This document shows, piece after piece, positions 38,182-46,977 of a DNA stretch of 64,000 nucleotides. A program made the translations under genes and the position numbers. Below the pieces are notes generated by a model. The model ran no database searches. It saw only the letters and a program-made list of their open reading frames with translations, and was not told where the DNA came from. This stretch comes from Sphingomonas sp. Leaf67 (lineage in GTDB: Bacteria > Pseudomonadota > Alphaproteobacteria > Sphingomonadales > Sphingomonadaceae): assembly GCF_001421965.1 (NCBI RefSeq), contig NZ_LMLP01000021.1, positions 362,362-426,361 on the forward strand, given 5' to 3'. The first letter of the stretch is position 1. Each line of letters begins with the position of its first letter.

Positions 38182-39770
38182 TGCTGGGGTTCGCCTTCAA
38201 TATCGCCGCATCGCGCGGGCGGCGCAGGGCCACGCCCGCGTGGCGTGGCGCGACCCGCGACCTGATCGCGCGGATGGACCCGCCGCCCTCCTTCGACCGG
38301 ATGGTGCAGATCGACCGGCTGATCGGCGCGCTGATCGATGCCGATATCTGGAGCCGGCTGGATACCGTGCTGATCCTCGCCGCGCATGGTCCGAAAGCGG
38401 CGCTGCTGAACTGGACCGGCCGGCGCGACGCGGCGATCGGCGGTGGCGCGCCTGTGTTCGTGCCCGATCGCGGCTATTGGTGCGACGGGCTGGACGACTG
38501 GATCGACACCGCGCTGTCGCCGGTTTCGGGTACGCAGTTCCAGCGGAACGCCGCAATGGTGGGCGCATGGACGCGTAAGGACGCGCGCAATCCCGCGGCC
38601 CCGATCGGCACGATCACCGGCAGTTCGCTGCTGATCAACCCGCGCAACGTCGGCAACGCCAGCACCGGCCGACTGAACGGAACGACGCTGGTTGCGGGCG
38701 GCACCGTCGAAACCGGCTATGGCTTTACCGCCATCGACCGCAGTAGTTCGTCGCGATTGCGCCAGATCATCAACGGTCGGGTGACCGGCAGCACCAGTTC
38801 GGCGCCGTCGACCGCGCCGGCATCGGCGACGATCGGACTGGGGCTGACCAACGACATCTATTCCGAGGGGCAATTCTGCGCGTTCGTTGCCGGCGGCACG
38901 CTGTTCGATGCGCAGCACCAGACGCTGGCGGCGGCACTGGCCAGCTATATGCGCGATGTCGGCGTCACCCCCCTGCCCGCCCCGACCACCCGGACCTTGT
39001 CGTCCACGCAAAGCATCGCCCTGCCCGACGGATCGGCACCGATCGTCGCCGGCAGCGGCATGGCGGTCACCGGCATCACCCGTGATCTGGCCGGTCGCTG
39101 GTATCTGGGTAATGGCCGACCGACCCGGACCGCGTTGCTGTTCACCCGGATGAAGCCCGACCTGTCGGCGATCGACGAAGAATTCGACCTGACCCGGCTG
39201 GGACTGTCGAGCGACTTTGCCGGATCGTGCCAGGGCATGACCTGCGACCGGACGACGGGACGAATCTGGTTCCTGCTGAAACAGGCGAGCAGCAGCGGCG
39301 ACAAGACCTATCTGGCGAGCTTCGATCCGGCGACGGCCGCGCTGGCGGGCGCGCCGACCCTCGTCCTGCCGGGCGACAACGGCATCGCCTTTGATTCGCG
39401 GCGCGACGGTTTCTGGATCGTGCGCGACCAGAACGAGCTGGTACTCTATGATCGGCAGGGTCGGCCACGCACCGGCGCCATCGAACTTCCCGCGAACAGC
39501 GACCATGTGTTCGTCGTCGATGCAGCGCAGGGTGACTATGCGATCGGCGATATCGTCGTCAGCTTTGGCGCGAACGGCGCGGCCGGATCGCTGCTTCGCC
39601 TGCGTACCGGCGATTATGGCGGGCCGAATCAGATCGCGATCGACGTCCTGACCGGAGCCGAATCGGTCGAAGGCGTTCATATCCAGGGCAATTCGCTGTG
39701 GATCGCCAATGACGGCGCAACGAATTCGGGCAATGCAGCACGAAATCGCCTGTTGACCTATATGCCATGA
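38181..39770 (+). CDS. Large tail-fibre/spike-like protein coupled to the spike base gene
   Basis: A 529-residue protein. The N-terminal 50 residues are basic and Arg-rich (RGRRRATPAWRGATRDLIAR). Residues about 60-250 look like a beta-sandwich. Residues 260-529 show beta-propeller-like strands (FDPATAALAGAPTLVLPGDN, GFWIVRDQNELVLYDRQGRP, SVEGVHIQGNSLWIANDGAT). It has no signal peptide and no shared T1SS-type C-terminal module. Position and coupling to the spike base protein suggest a phage-type receptor-binding protein, but no other phage genes are present. Confidence 0.6.
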   Translation: MLGFAFNIAASRGRRRATPAWRGATRDLIARMDPPPSFDRMVQIDRLIGALIDADIWSRLDTVLILAAHGPKAALLNWTGRRDAAIGGGAPVFVPDRGYWCDGLDDWIDTALSPVSGTQFQRNAAMVGAWTRKDARNPAAPIGTITGSSLLINPRNVGNASTGRLNGTTLVAGGTVETGYGFTAIDRSSSSRLRQIINGRVTGSTSSAPSTAPASATIGLGLTNDIYSEGQFCAFVAGGTLFDAQHQTLAAALASYMRDVGVTPLPAPTTRTLSSTQSIALPDGSAPIVAGSGMAVTGITRDLAGRWYLGNGRPTRTALLFTRMKPDLSAIDEEFDLTRLGLSSDFAGSCQGMTCDRTTGRIWFLLKQASSSGDKTYLASFDPATAALAGAPTLVLPGDNGIAFDSRRDGFWIVRDQNELVLYDRQGRPRTGAIELPANSDHVFVVDAAQGDYAIGDIVVSFGANGAAGSLLRLRTGDYGGPNQIAIDVLTGAESVEGVHIQGNSLWIANDGATNSGNAARNRLLTYMP

Positions 39771-40189
39771 CGAACGCGCCGGCGCGCGGCGCGGACAGCC
39801 AGCGCCGGCCCGTCCCACGGAGGGACGAGCGTCCCCGGATCAGACAGAATTCGTTACGCTGGCGGTCACTGGTGTACTGCCGTCGATGAACGACATTCAG
39901 TCCTGTACTTGGTCGCCAAGGTAAATGGCAGATCCACCATTTGCCGTATCACGACGATACACGCAATAGGCTGGAAATCGACAGTTTTGACGCTGTAGTT
40001 CCAGAGTTCACGAAGATCCGACGTCGTTCGGGCGTCCAACAATCTTCGGTAAACATCCTTATAACCTAGTACTTTAGAACATCGGAAAAGGGATTCGGTG
40101 TTTATGGTCCTTGGGTTTGCGAAGCAGACAAACACTGCTCACCGCGAGTTCCACCGAGATTTCACAATCATTTTCGGCGGGGAAAATCG
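39771..40189. other. AT-richer intergenic region upstream of the 643-residue protein
   Basis: About 420 bases. The 39880-40180 part is distinctly less GC-rich than the genes around it, as expected for a promoter/leader. An 89-codon minus-strand frame (39866-40135) is not supported by a ribosome binding site or by typical composition. I see no structured RNA with confidence. Confidence 0.5.
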
Positions 40190-42121
40190 ATGACCATGAA
40201 CAGCGCAGTCGCAAACGGCGAACTTCATCTTCAGGGCACCTATCTGAGCATTGGCATCAACGCCGATGGCAACCTTGGCACTACCAAGAACGCGCCCAAG
40301 GGCTTTGCAACCGACGCCGACAGCGGCTTCCTGCGCGTCGGGATGTTCGCCGACCTCGACGGGTTCGGTCAGGGCAACGCAACCACGCTCGACGACGCGC
40401 TGCTGCAGGGTCGTTCGATCGAAGGCTTCAACATCGGCTACACGATCGGTTCGAACAAGATCGTCCAGAGCAACCAGCTGCTGACCGGCTATCACCAGAT
40501 CAACGGCAAGCTGAGCGATGCCAGCACCGAAACCGAAGGCAAGGCGATCTGGAACGGCGCGACCAAGGATAATCTGGGTGTCGCGCAGACCATCACGCTG
40601 GCCAATGACGCCAAGTACATCAAGATCGACGTCACGCTGACCAACAATTCGGCGACGACCATGAACGATGTTCGCTACATGCGGACCGCCGATCCCGATC
40701 AGGCCGGCAAGTACGACACCGCGAACAAGATCGAAAAGCAGGGCGACGGCGCGCTGGTTACGGCGATGCTTCAGAAGGACACCCCCTTCTTCCTGTATTC
40801 GCAGGACACGCGGGCGACCGCTTCCTTCTACGGCTTCGTCAATCTCGACCCCTATGCATCGACGGCCGCGTCGCAGGCGCAGGGATATGCCAAGACGGTC
40901 GACCAGACGCTGAACCTCACCTTCGGCCTCGGCACGCTGAAGCCCGGCGAATCGACCAAGATCACGCTGTACATGGGCGTCACCGACAATCTGAAGGCGA
41001 CGATCGCACAGATCGACGCTGGCAAGGCACCGGTCGTGGTTGACCTCGCTCCCGAAGCGGTGGCCGATGCCTTTGACGGCGACCAGGACAATGCGGTGAC
41101 CGGCAACGTCCTGTCGAACGACAAGGACCCCGAGGGCAAGAAGCTGACCGCCAGCCTGCTCGACGGCCCGGACCATGGCACGATCAAGTTCTCGGCCGAC
41201 GGCTCGTTCATCTACTCCCCGGACGCCGGCTGGAGCGGCGGCGACAGCTTCACCTATGCCGCATCGGATGGTGTGCATACGTCGAACGCCACCGTCGATC
41301 TGTCGATCGAGGCCGCCCCGGTCATCGAGGAACCGCCGGTCGTCGACCCGATCGTTCTGCCGCCGGTCGTCGACCCGATCGTCCTGCCGCCGGTCTCGAC
41401 CGATCCGTTCCTCGACCTGTTGCAAGCCGCATCGGTGATCCATGGCAATGCCAGCGCCAACGAAATCCTGAAGGGCACCGCCGGCGCCGACGTCTTCCAC
41501 TTCTCGAACGCTGCCGCCACCGGTCAGGATCGCATCGTCGGCTTCGGCAAGAGCGACCTCTTCGTCACCGATGCCAAGCTGTACGACGGCAACAATGACG
41601 GCATCATCGCCCTGTCGAAGAGCAAGGTGTCGATCGACGGCGGCAAGAATGGCGATACGGTCGTGGTCGAAGGTGTGTCGAAGCTGCGCTTCCTCGGTAC
41701 CGACGATGCGGGCCATGCGGTCTATGCCGACGCCAGCGCCCGTCCGAAGAGCGCCAAGGAAGGTACCACCGCCGACGACGCCTTCATGGGTGACGCCCGC
41801 AACAAGTCGAAGAACGTGTTCTTCTTCGACACCAACCACGGCCTCGACCTGGGCAGCGACACGATCGGCAACTTCGGCAGGCACGACCTGGTCGTCACGA
41901 CCACGAAGCTGGCCGACGACAACAGCGACGGCATCATCAGCGCCACCGGTGGCAAGTTCGCGCTGCCCGGCGACACCGGCTCGCTGCTGGTCAGCGATAC
42001 CAAGGGTGCCGCGATCGACTCGCTGGAATTCGACGGATCGGTCGTCCGCGACGGGCTGACCTACTATGTCTACTCGCTGGTCGGATCGACCGCCGCCGAT
42101 GCGAGCGATCTGAGCTTCTGA
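40190..42121 (+). CDS. Probable type I secreted protein with unknown N-terminal domain, Ig-like domain and two C-terminal modules
   Basis: A 643-residue protein without an N-terminal signal. Residues 1-280 form a beta-rich domain I do not recognise (LHLQGTYLSIGINADGNLGT, FGLGTLKPGESTKITLYMGV). About 285-373 is a cadherin/VCBS-like Ig domain (SNDKDPEGKKL, SPDAGWSGGDSFTYAASDG). A Pro/Val linker (about 378-405) follows. Module 1 lies at about 433-515 (VFHFSNAAATGQDRIVGFGK, LYDGNNDGIIAL, AVYADAS) and module 2 at about 542-632 (FFFDTNHGLDLGSDTIGNFG, DDNSDGIISA, GLTYYVYSLVGS). The start ATG has GGGG 6 bases upstream. Exported by the nearby system is my inference. Confidence 0.75.
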   Translation: MTMNSAVANGELHLQGTYLSIGINADGNLGTTKNAPKGFATDADSGFLRVGMFADLDGFGQGNATTLDDALLQGRSIEGFNIGYTIGSNKIVQSNQLLTGYHQINGKLSDASTETEGKAIWNGATKDNLGVAQTITLANDAKYIKIDVTLTNNSATTMNDVRYMRTADPDQAGKYDTANKIEKQGDGALVTAMLQKDTPFFLYSQDTRATASFYGFVNLDPYASTAASQAQGYAKTVDQTLNLTFGLGTLKPGESTKITLYMGVTDNLKATIAQIDAGKAPVVVDLAPEAVADAFDGDQDNAVTGNVLSNDKDPEGKKLTASLLDGPDHGTIKFSADGSFIYSPDAGWSGGDSFTYAASDGVHTSNATVDLSIEAAPVIEEPPVVDPIVLPPVVDPIVLPPVSTDPFLDLLQAASVIHGNASANEILKGTAGADVFHFSNAAATGQDRIVGFGKSDLFVTDAKLYDGNNDGIIALSKSKVSIDGGKNGDTVVVEGVSKLRFLGTDDAGHAVYADASARPKSAKEGTTADDAFMGDARNKSKNVFFFDTNHGLDLGSDTIGNFGRHDLVVTTTKLADDNSDGIISATGGKFALPGDTGSLLVSDTKGAAIDSLEFDGSVVRDGLTYYVYSLVGSTAADASDLSF

Positions 42122-42143
42122 ACCGTCCCATAGGGACACAAGC

Positions 42144-42172
42144 GAACGCCGGTCCCACAGGGGCCGGCGTTC
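42144..42172 (+). terminator. Stem-loop after the 643-residue protein gene
   Basis: GAACGCCGGTCCC pairs with GGGGCCGGCGTTC (one mismatch) around ACA. Only a weak T run follows, so it may stabilise the message more than terminate it. Confidence 0.55.
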
Positions 42173-42288
42173 TGCCGTTCCGCGCCGTGCCGGATGCGAG
42201 ATAATGGTGCCGAAAAGCGCCGCGTTCATTTGGCACATCGTTTCTTCACCTTTACAGGCTACCGATGGGGAATCGGTGGGAGGAAGCC

Positions 42289-42510
42289 ATGCATCTCGAT
42301 AATCTTTGCGCCATCATTGCCGAAGTCGAACTGATGGGCGGCGACCCGGTCAGTGAAATCCTTGCGCCCAGCGAAGTCCGCGCCATTGCCGAAGCGGTAC
42401 TGGCGATCAGCGCGACCGCTCCGGCGGCGCATGGCGAGGCCGCTACCCCGTTCGCCAGCGTGTGGATGCAGACGATCCCGCCGTTCATGCACGATTGTTT
42501 CAGCGCGTAA
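42289..42510 (+). CDS. Small soluble protein between two secreted-protein genes
   Basis: Encodes 73 residues, MHLDNLCAIIAEVELMGGDP and onwards, all-helical in appearance, ending TIPPFMHDCFSA. The ATG at 42289 has GGAGG 5 bases before it. It has no signal, no membrane helix and no family I know. Its place between two candidate exporter clients invites thought of an accessory or regulatory role, without further evidence. Confidence 0.5.
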   Translation: MHLDNLCAIIAEVELMGGDPVSEILAPSEVRAIAEAVLAISATAPAAHGEAATPFASVWMQTIPPFMHDCFSA

Positions 42511-42654
42511 CGCGGCCGGGCCGGGCCTCTCCTGGTCCGTCATGGTGATCGCCGCCTGCGACCGGGCGGGACATCCTTCAATATGATTACGGGAAATTAA
42601 TATCGCTGTCATGTAACCACCCTATCCAGTGGACACATCACAAGGGGACATGGC

Positions 42655-45600
42655 GTGGCAGTTGCTGGAGATATCGCGTTGGTCGGCTATGGTGCCGATG
42701 CCGGGGTAAAGTCGTTCGCATTCGTCCTGCTGGCCGATCTGGCCGGGCAGACCCTCTATTTCACCGACAATGGCTGGCTGGCGGCGGGCGGTTTCCGTGC
42801 CAATGAAGGGACGGTCTCCTATACCGTGCCTGTCGATGCGAAAATCGGCACGGTCGTGACCATTTCCGGGCTGACCGGGGCGCTCAATCCGTCCGCGAGC
42901 GGCGATCAGATCCTCGCTTATACCGGCAGCGCCGCCAATCCGACCTTCCTGTTCGCGCTGAACTTCGCCGACGGCAAGACGGCGTTCGCCGGCGACGCGA
43001 CGAGTTCGAACACGAGCGCGGTGCCGACCGGCCTGACCGCCGGCGCGGATGCGCTGGCATTCGGCGACGACAACGGTGCCTATACCGGCCCGACGACCGG
43101 CACCCGCGCGGAAATCCTCTCCGCGATCGCCGATGCGAAGAACTGGACCACCAACGATACTGCCGGTGTCACCTATGCCAGCGGCTTCGATGTCGGCGGC
43201 GGCAGCAATGCCGGTGCGTTCGAAGTCGCCGATGTATCGGTGAACGAAGGCGATGCCGGCACGACCGACCTGACCTTCACCGTCACCCGCGACGGTGGCA
43301 GCGACGGCGAGGTCACCGTCGACTATGCCGCGACCTTCGGATCGGCCGATGCCGACGATGTCGTCGGGTCGTTGCCTGCCGGCACGCTGACCTTCGCCGC
43401 TGGCGAGACCGAAAAGACCGTGACCATCACGGTCGCGGGCGACACCGTCCGCGAATCGGACGAGACGATCGCCCTGACGCTGACCAACGCCACCGGCGGC
43501 GCGACGATCGGGGATGCGGAGGCGACCGGCACAATCGTCAACGACGATGGCACCGCGCCATCGGTTTCGATCGGCGATGTTTCGGTGGTCGAGGGTGATT
43601 CGGGCGAGACGCTGGCGACCTTCACCGTCACGCGCACCGGCGGCGATGGCGCGTTTTCGGTCACGTATGAAACAATGAGCAACACCGCGACCGCGGGCAG
43701 CGATTTCGTCGGTGCCGACGGCCGCATCGAATTCGCCGCGGGTCAGCAGACGGCGACCATCTCGATCGCGGTGAATGGCGACACCGTTCGCGAAAGCAAC
43801 GAGAAATTCTACGTGGCGCTGTCCGATGCCACCAATGGTGCGACGCTGACCGATTCGCTCGGCGAAGCGACGATCGTCAACGACGACCTGTTCCGCATCC
43901 ATGACGTACAGGGCGCGGCGTTCTTCAGCCCCGTCCTCGCGGCCGAAGGGGTCGGTGGCTTCAATATCCGGTCGACGACCACCGTTACCGTGCAGGCGGT
44001 GGTGACCGCCCTCGACGGCACCGGCGCGCGGCAGGGTTTCTACCTGACCGAGGAAACCGCCGACTGGGATATGAGTGCGCTGACGTCCGAAGGGATCTTC
44101 GTGATGGCCCGCGACGACCGCAACGTCGGAACGACGCTGGCCGCGCTTGCGCCGAATCTGCGGGTCGGCGACCTCGTGACCGTCACCGCGCAGGTGATGG
44201 AATATCAGGCGTTCACCAACATGCCGCGCACCGTGCTGACCGGCGTCAGCGGCATCACCGTGGATGCCAGCAACCAGGATTTGCCGACCCTGATCCTCGA
44301 TGGATCGCCCGGCCGTGCGATCCCCAGCGCGATCCTGACCGACGAAGTCCCCAATTATTTCGATTCGGTCGGCGGTGCGGGGTTCGATCCGGCCAAGGAC
44401 GCGCTCGACTTCTTCGAAACGATCGAGGGGATGCGGGTCACCGTGCCCGACATGGTCGTCGCCGACGGCTTCGTCGGCGTCTCGGGCGGCAAGCCGTTCA
44501 TGAAAGCCTATTCGACCGTCCACGCCGATGCCGACCAGATCAACAGCCGCGGCGGCTACACGATCGGGGGCGATCCGAAGCTGTCGCCGCCCGACACTGC
44601 CGATACCCGCGACGACGTTCGTTCGGGCGGGCGCTATATCCATGACGGCGACACCAATCCCGACATCCTCGAACTCGATTTCACCGACTTCGCCACCGCC
44701 GCACCGGCCGATCTCGTCACCGCCGCATCGGCCGGCGACAAGCTGGGCGACGTGACCGGCATCGTCGAATTCGACTTTACCGACCTGAAGCTGTTCGTGA
44801 CCGATCCGGTGACGATCAAGGAAGACGTGACGCCGGTACGCGAGGTGACGACGATCGTCGCCGATGCCCGCGCGCTGACCATCGGCACGTTCAACGTCGA
44901 AAACCTTGCCGCGACCGATGCCGACGCGCGCTTCACCGCGATCGCCGATGCCATCGCCGTCAATCTGAAGACGCCCGATATCCTGACGATCGAGGAAATC
45001 CAGGACAATAACGGCGCGACCGCGGGCGATGGCACCTCCTCGACCGGTACCGACGCCTCGCTGACGTGGCAGAAGCTGGTCGACGCGGTCAACGCGGCGA
45101 CGGGACAGCGGTATCAGTGGGTCGACGAACTGCCGGTCTATAATGCCGAAGGTGGCCAACCCAACGGCAATATTCGCGTCGGCTTCCTCTACAATACCAA
45201 CCGCGTGCAGCTCGGCGACCTGACTGCCGACGCGACGATCGAACAGCGCCGTGCCTTCACCGACCGGATCGGCGACGGTGTGCGCGATGCCGGCGACCGG
45301 ATCGGCCATGACGACAGCCAGATCGCCGGCCAGGTCAACGGTGCCGACTGGACCAACACCCGCAAATCGCTGCTGGGCCAGTTCAGCTTTGCCGGCAACG
45401 ACGTCTATGTCGCCGCCAACCACCTGCCGTCAAAGGGCGGATCGGGCGAATTCTGGCAGCTCGACCAGAATATCGACAATGGTCAGCCGACCAATGCCGG
45501 CTGGGCAAAGCGCAACGCCATCGCCGAAGACGTCTGGCACATGCTCGATACGATCCAGTCGGCATCGTCCGACAACCGGATTGTCGCGGGCGGTGACTGG

Positions 45601-46380
45601 AACGAATTCTACTTCAACCGGGCGATGGAAGCCGCGACCGGTTATGTCGACGCCAACGGCGATGCCCGCGCAGGTGGCGCACGGTTCGACAATCTGACCG
45701 TGACCGAGCTGACCGAGGCCGAACGCTACACCTATATGTTCGATGGCCGGTCGCAGGCGATCGATCATGTCATTGTCGACCAGCAATTGGGCGCGGTCGC
45801 CAGCTATGACGTCGTCCACATCAACACCGGCTATAACAACCGCGGTGGGTCCAACCCGGCCTTGTCGGACCATGACCCCGCGCTCGCCCAGTTCGACTTC
45901 CGCACTTTCGGGGAACGCCTGCGCGGAACTGCCGCGATCGACCGGATCGAGGGGCTTGGCGGCGACGACCGGATCGAGGGGCTGGTCGGCAACGACCAGC
46001 TGTTCGGCGGCGACGGCAACGACCTGCTGATCGGCGGGGCCGGCAGTGACACGATGTGGGGCGGTGCCGGCAGCGACGCGTTCTTCTACGACGCGACCGG
46101 AGCCGGCGGAAAGGACCGGATCAAGGACTTTTCGTCCGAAGACTTCCTCGTCACCACCGTCCGCCTGCGCGACAACAACAAGAACGGCATAATCGGCGCC
46201 GGCTCGAACAAGGTGTTCGACCTGTCGGGTGGCGGTTCGATCGCGATCGAAGCAGTCAACGGATCGAGCGTCCGTACGATCGAATATGACGGCATGCTGA
46301 TGAAGAACGGCGTCGCCTATTATATCTACAACGCGGTCGGCTCGACCACCGATCCGGTCGAGGCGCTCGCGCTGCTCTGA
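42655..46380 (+). CDS. Large secreted endonuclease (ExeM/NucH type) with Calx-beta, RTX repeats and shared C-terminal module
   Basis: A 1,241-residue protein without a signal. Layout: LTD-like N-terminal domain (about 1-185; FVLLADLAGQTLYFTDNGWL); two Calx-beta domains (about 190-298 and 302-412); an OB-like region (about 413-540); an endonuclease/exonuclease/phosphatase domain (about 735-1080). Catalytic-type residues are visible in IGTFNVENLAAT, LTIEEIQDNNG, AANHLPSK, AGGDWNEF, AIDHV and LSDHDPALAQF. RTX nonapeptides follow (GGDDRIEGLVGNDQLFGGDG; 1102-1141), then one C-terminal module (DAFFYDATGAGGKDRIKDF to VAYYIYNAVGS). GTG start with AAGGGGA upstream. It likely degrades extracellular DNA. 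Confidence 0.85.
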   Translation: MAVAGDIALVGYGADAGVKSFAFVLLADLAGQTLYFTDNGWLAAGGFRANEGTVSYTVPVDAKIGTVVTISGLTGALNPSASGDQILAYTGSAANPTFLFALNFADGKTAFAGDATSSNTSAVPTGLTAGADALAFGDDNGAYTGPTTGTRAEILSAIADAKNWTTNDTAGVTYASGFDVGGGSNAGAFEVADVSVNEGDAGTTDLTFTVTRDGGSDGEVTVDYAATFGSADADDVVGSLPAGTLTFAAGETEKTVTITVAGDTVRESDETIALTLTNATGGATIGDAEATGTIVNDDGTAPSVSIGDVSVVEGDSGETLATFTVTRTGGDGAFSVTYETMSNTATAGSDFVGADGRIEFAAGQQTATISIAVNGDTVRESNEKFYVALSDATNGATLTDSLGEATIVNDDLFRIHDVQGAAFFSPVLAAEGVGGFNIRSTTTVTVQAVVTALDGTGARQGFYLTEETADWDMSALTSEGIFVMARDDRNVGTTLAALAPNLRVGDLVTVTAQVMEYQAFTNMPRTVLTGVSGITVDASNQDLPTLILDGSPGRAIPSAILTDEVPNYFDSVGGAGFDPAKDALDFFETIEGMRVTVPDMVVADGFVGVSGGKPFMKAYSTVHADADQINSRGGYTIGGDPKLSPPDTADTRDDVRSGGRYIHDGDTNPDILELDFTDFATAAPADLVTAASAGDKLGDVTGIVEFDFTDLKLFVTDPVTIKEDVTPVREVTTIVADARALTIGTFNVENLAATDADARFTAIADAIAVNLKTPDILTIEEIQDNNGATAGDGTSSTGTDASLTWQKLVDAVNAATGQRYQWVDELPVYNAEGGQPNGNIRVGFLYNTNRVQLGDLTADATIEQRRAFTDRIGDGVRDAGDRIGHDDSQIAGQVNGADWTNTRKSLLGQFSFAGNDVYVAANHLPSKGGSGEFWQLDQNIDNGQPTNAGWAKRNAIAEDVWHMLDTIQSASSDNRIVAGGDWNEFYFNRAMEAATGYVDANGDARAGGARFDNLTVTELTEAERYTYMFDGRSQAIDHVIVDQQLGAVASYDVVHINTGYNNRGGSNPALSDHDPALAQFDFRTFGERLRGTAAIDRIEGLGGDDRIEGLVGNDQLFGGDGNDLLIGGAGSDTMWGGAGSDAFFYDATGAGGKDRIKDFSSEDFLVTTVRLRDNNKNGIIGAGSNKVFDLSGGGSIAIEAVNGSSVRTIEYDGMLMKNGVAYYIYNAVGSTTDPVEALALL

Positions 46381-46398
46381 TCGGCGCGGGCAACGACG

Positions 46399-46436
46399 AA
46401 GGGGCGGAACCGGTTCGCGGCTCCGCCCCTTTTTTC
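46399..46436 (+). terminator. Rho-independent terminator after the nuclease gene
   Basis: AAGGGGCGGA pairs with TCCGCCCCTT around a GC-rich loop and is followed by a T run that reads TTTTTTC. Confidence 0.88.
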
Positions 46437-46906
46437 GTCCAAAGCCTTTCTCCGATCGGGTTGGGGTATCGGATTTCGATTTGCGGCAGGGCGCGAGCAG
46501 CGAGCGACGCCGGAGCATCGCGACGGACGAGCAACACCACCGTGAACACGAAAGCGGCCCGCCGCGCAGCGGTCACTCGCAAGACGAGGCTGATGGTTCA
46601 CATGGTCGGAGACCGCTCTACTGCCGATACCGCAAGCATAAGGCCGGCGTTCCCGGACTATTCGGGTCGGCACGCCGCCCACAGCGAATATGCGCCGGAT
46701 CGTGCTCCCTCGCCCTTATCGAAACCGATGGCATGACCTCGCACGCCATCCGGGAATAGCGAGCGAACGTCTTTCACGCAGGTGCAGGCTCGCATGCTGG
46801 CCATGGGCGCGATCGTACCGAAACGATTGTCCATGCTCGATGCAATACGGCAGCACGGCCGCCATCCCGGCGATCGGTCGGCGCTCGATCGACCCATCGT
46901 CCGCAC

Positions 46907-46938
46907 AAAAAAGAGGCGCCGGCTTTCGCCAGCGCCTC
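46907..46938 (-). terminator. Rho-independent terminator after the 270-residue protein gene
   Basis: On the minus strand GAGGCGC pairs with GCGCCTC around an inner GGC/GCC stem and is followed by six T residues. Confidence 0.88.
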
Positions 46939-46977
46939 CCTTACCGATCGCCGCAGAAGCGACGATTTACCGTCCGC

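Larger units (their letters stand above)
46381..46977. other. Intergenic region between two converging secreted-protein genes
   Basis: About 600 bases with terminators at both ends (46399-46436 and 46907-46938). Between them several short frames overlap on both strands; none has a convincing start or composition. I see no gene. Confidence 0.6.

Noticed and set aside
20870-39770. A prophage around the spike-base genes
   Set aside because: No integrase, terminase, capsid or lysis gene is present on either side, and neighbours are secretion and housekeeping genes.
39866-40135. 89-codon minus-strand frame before the 643-residue protein
   Set aside because: No ribosome binding site, no recognisable similarity, and the region has intergenic-type composition.
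40190-42121. Classical RTX nonapeptide repeats in the 643-residue protein
   Set aside because: Apart from the short ILKGTAGADVF stretch, GGxGxDxLx series are absent, so I describe the C-terminal part as the new module and do not call it an RTX protein.
42622-45423. 933-codon minus-strand frame across the nuclease gene
   Set aside because: It is opposite a protein with clear Calx-beta and nuclease motifs. Composition is typical of an antisense shadow.
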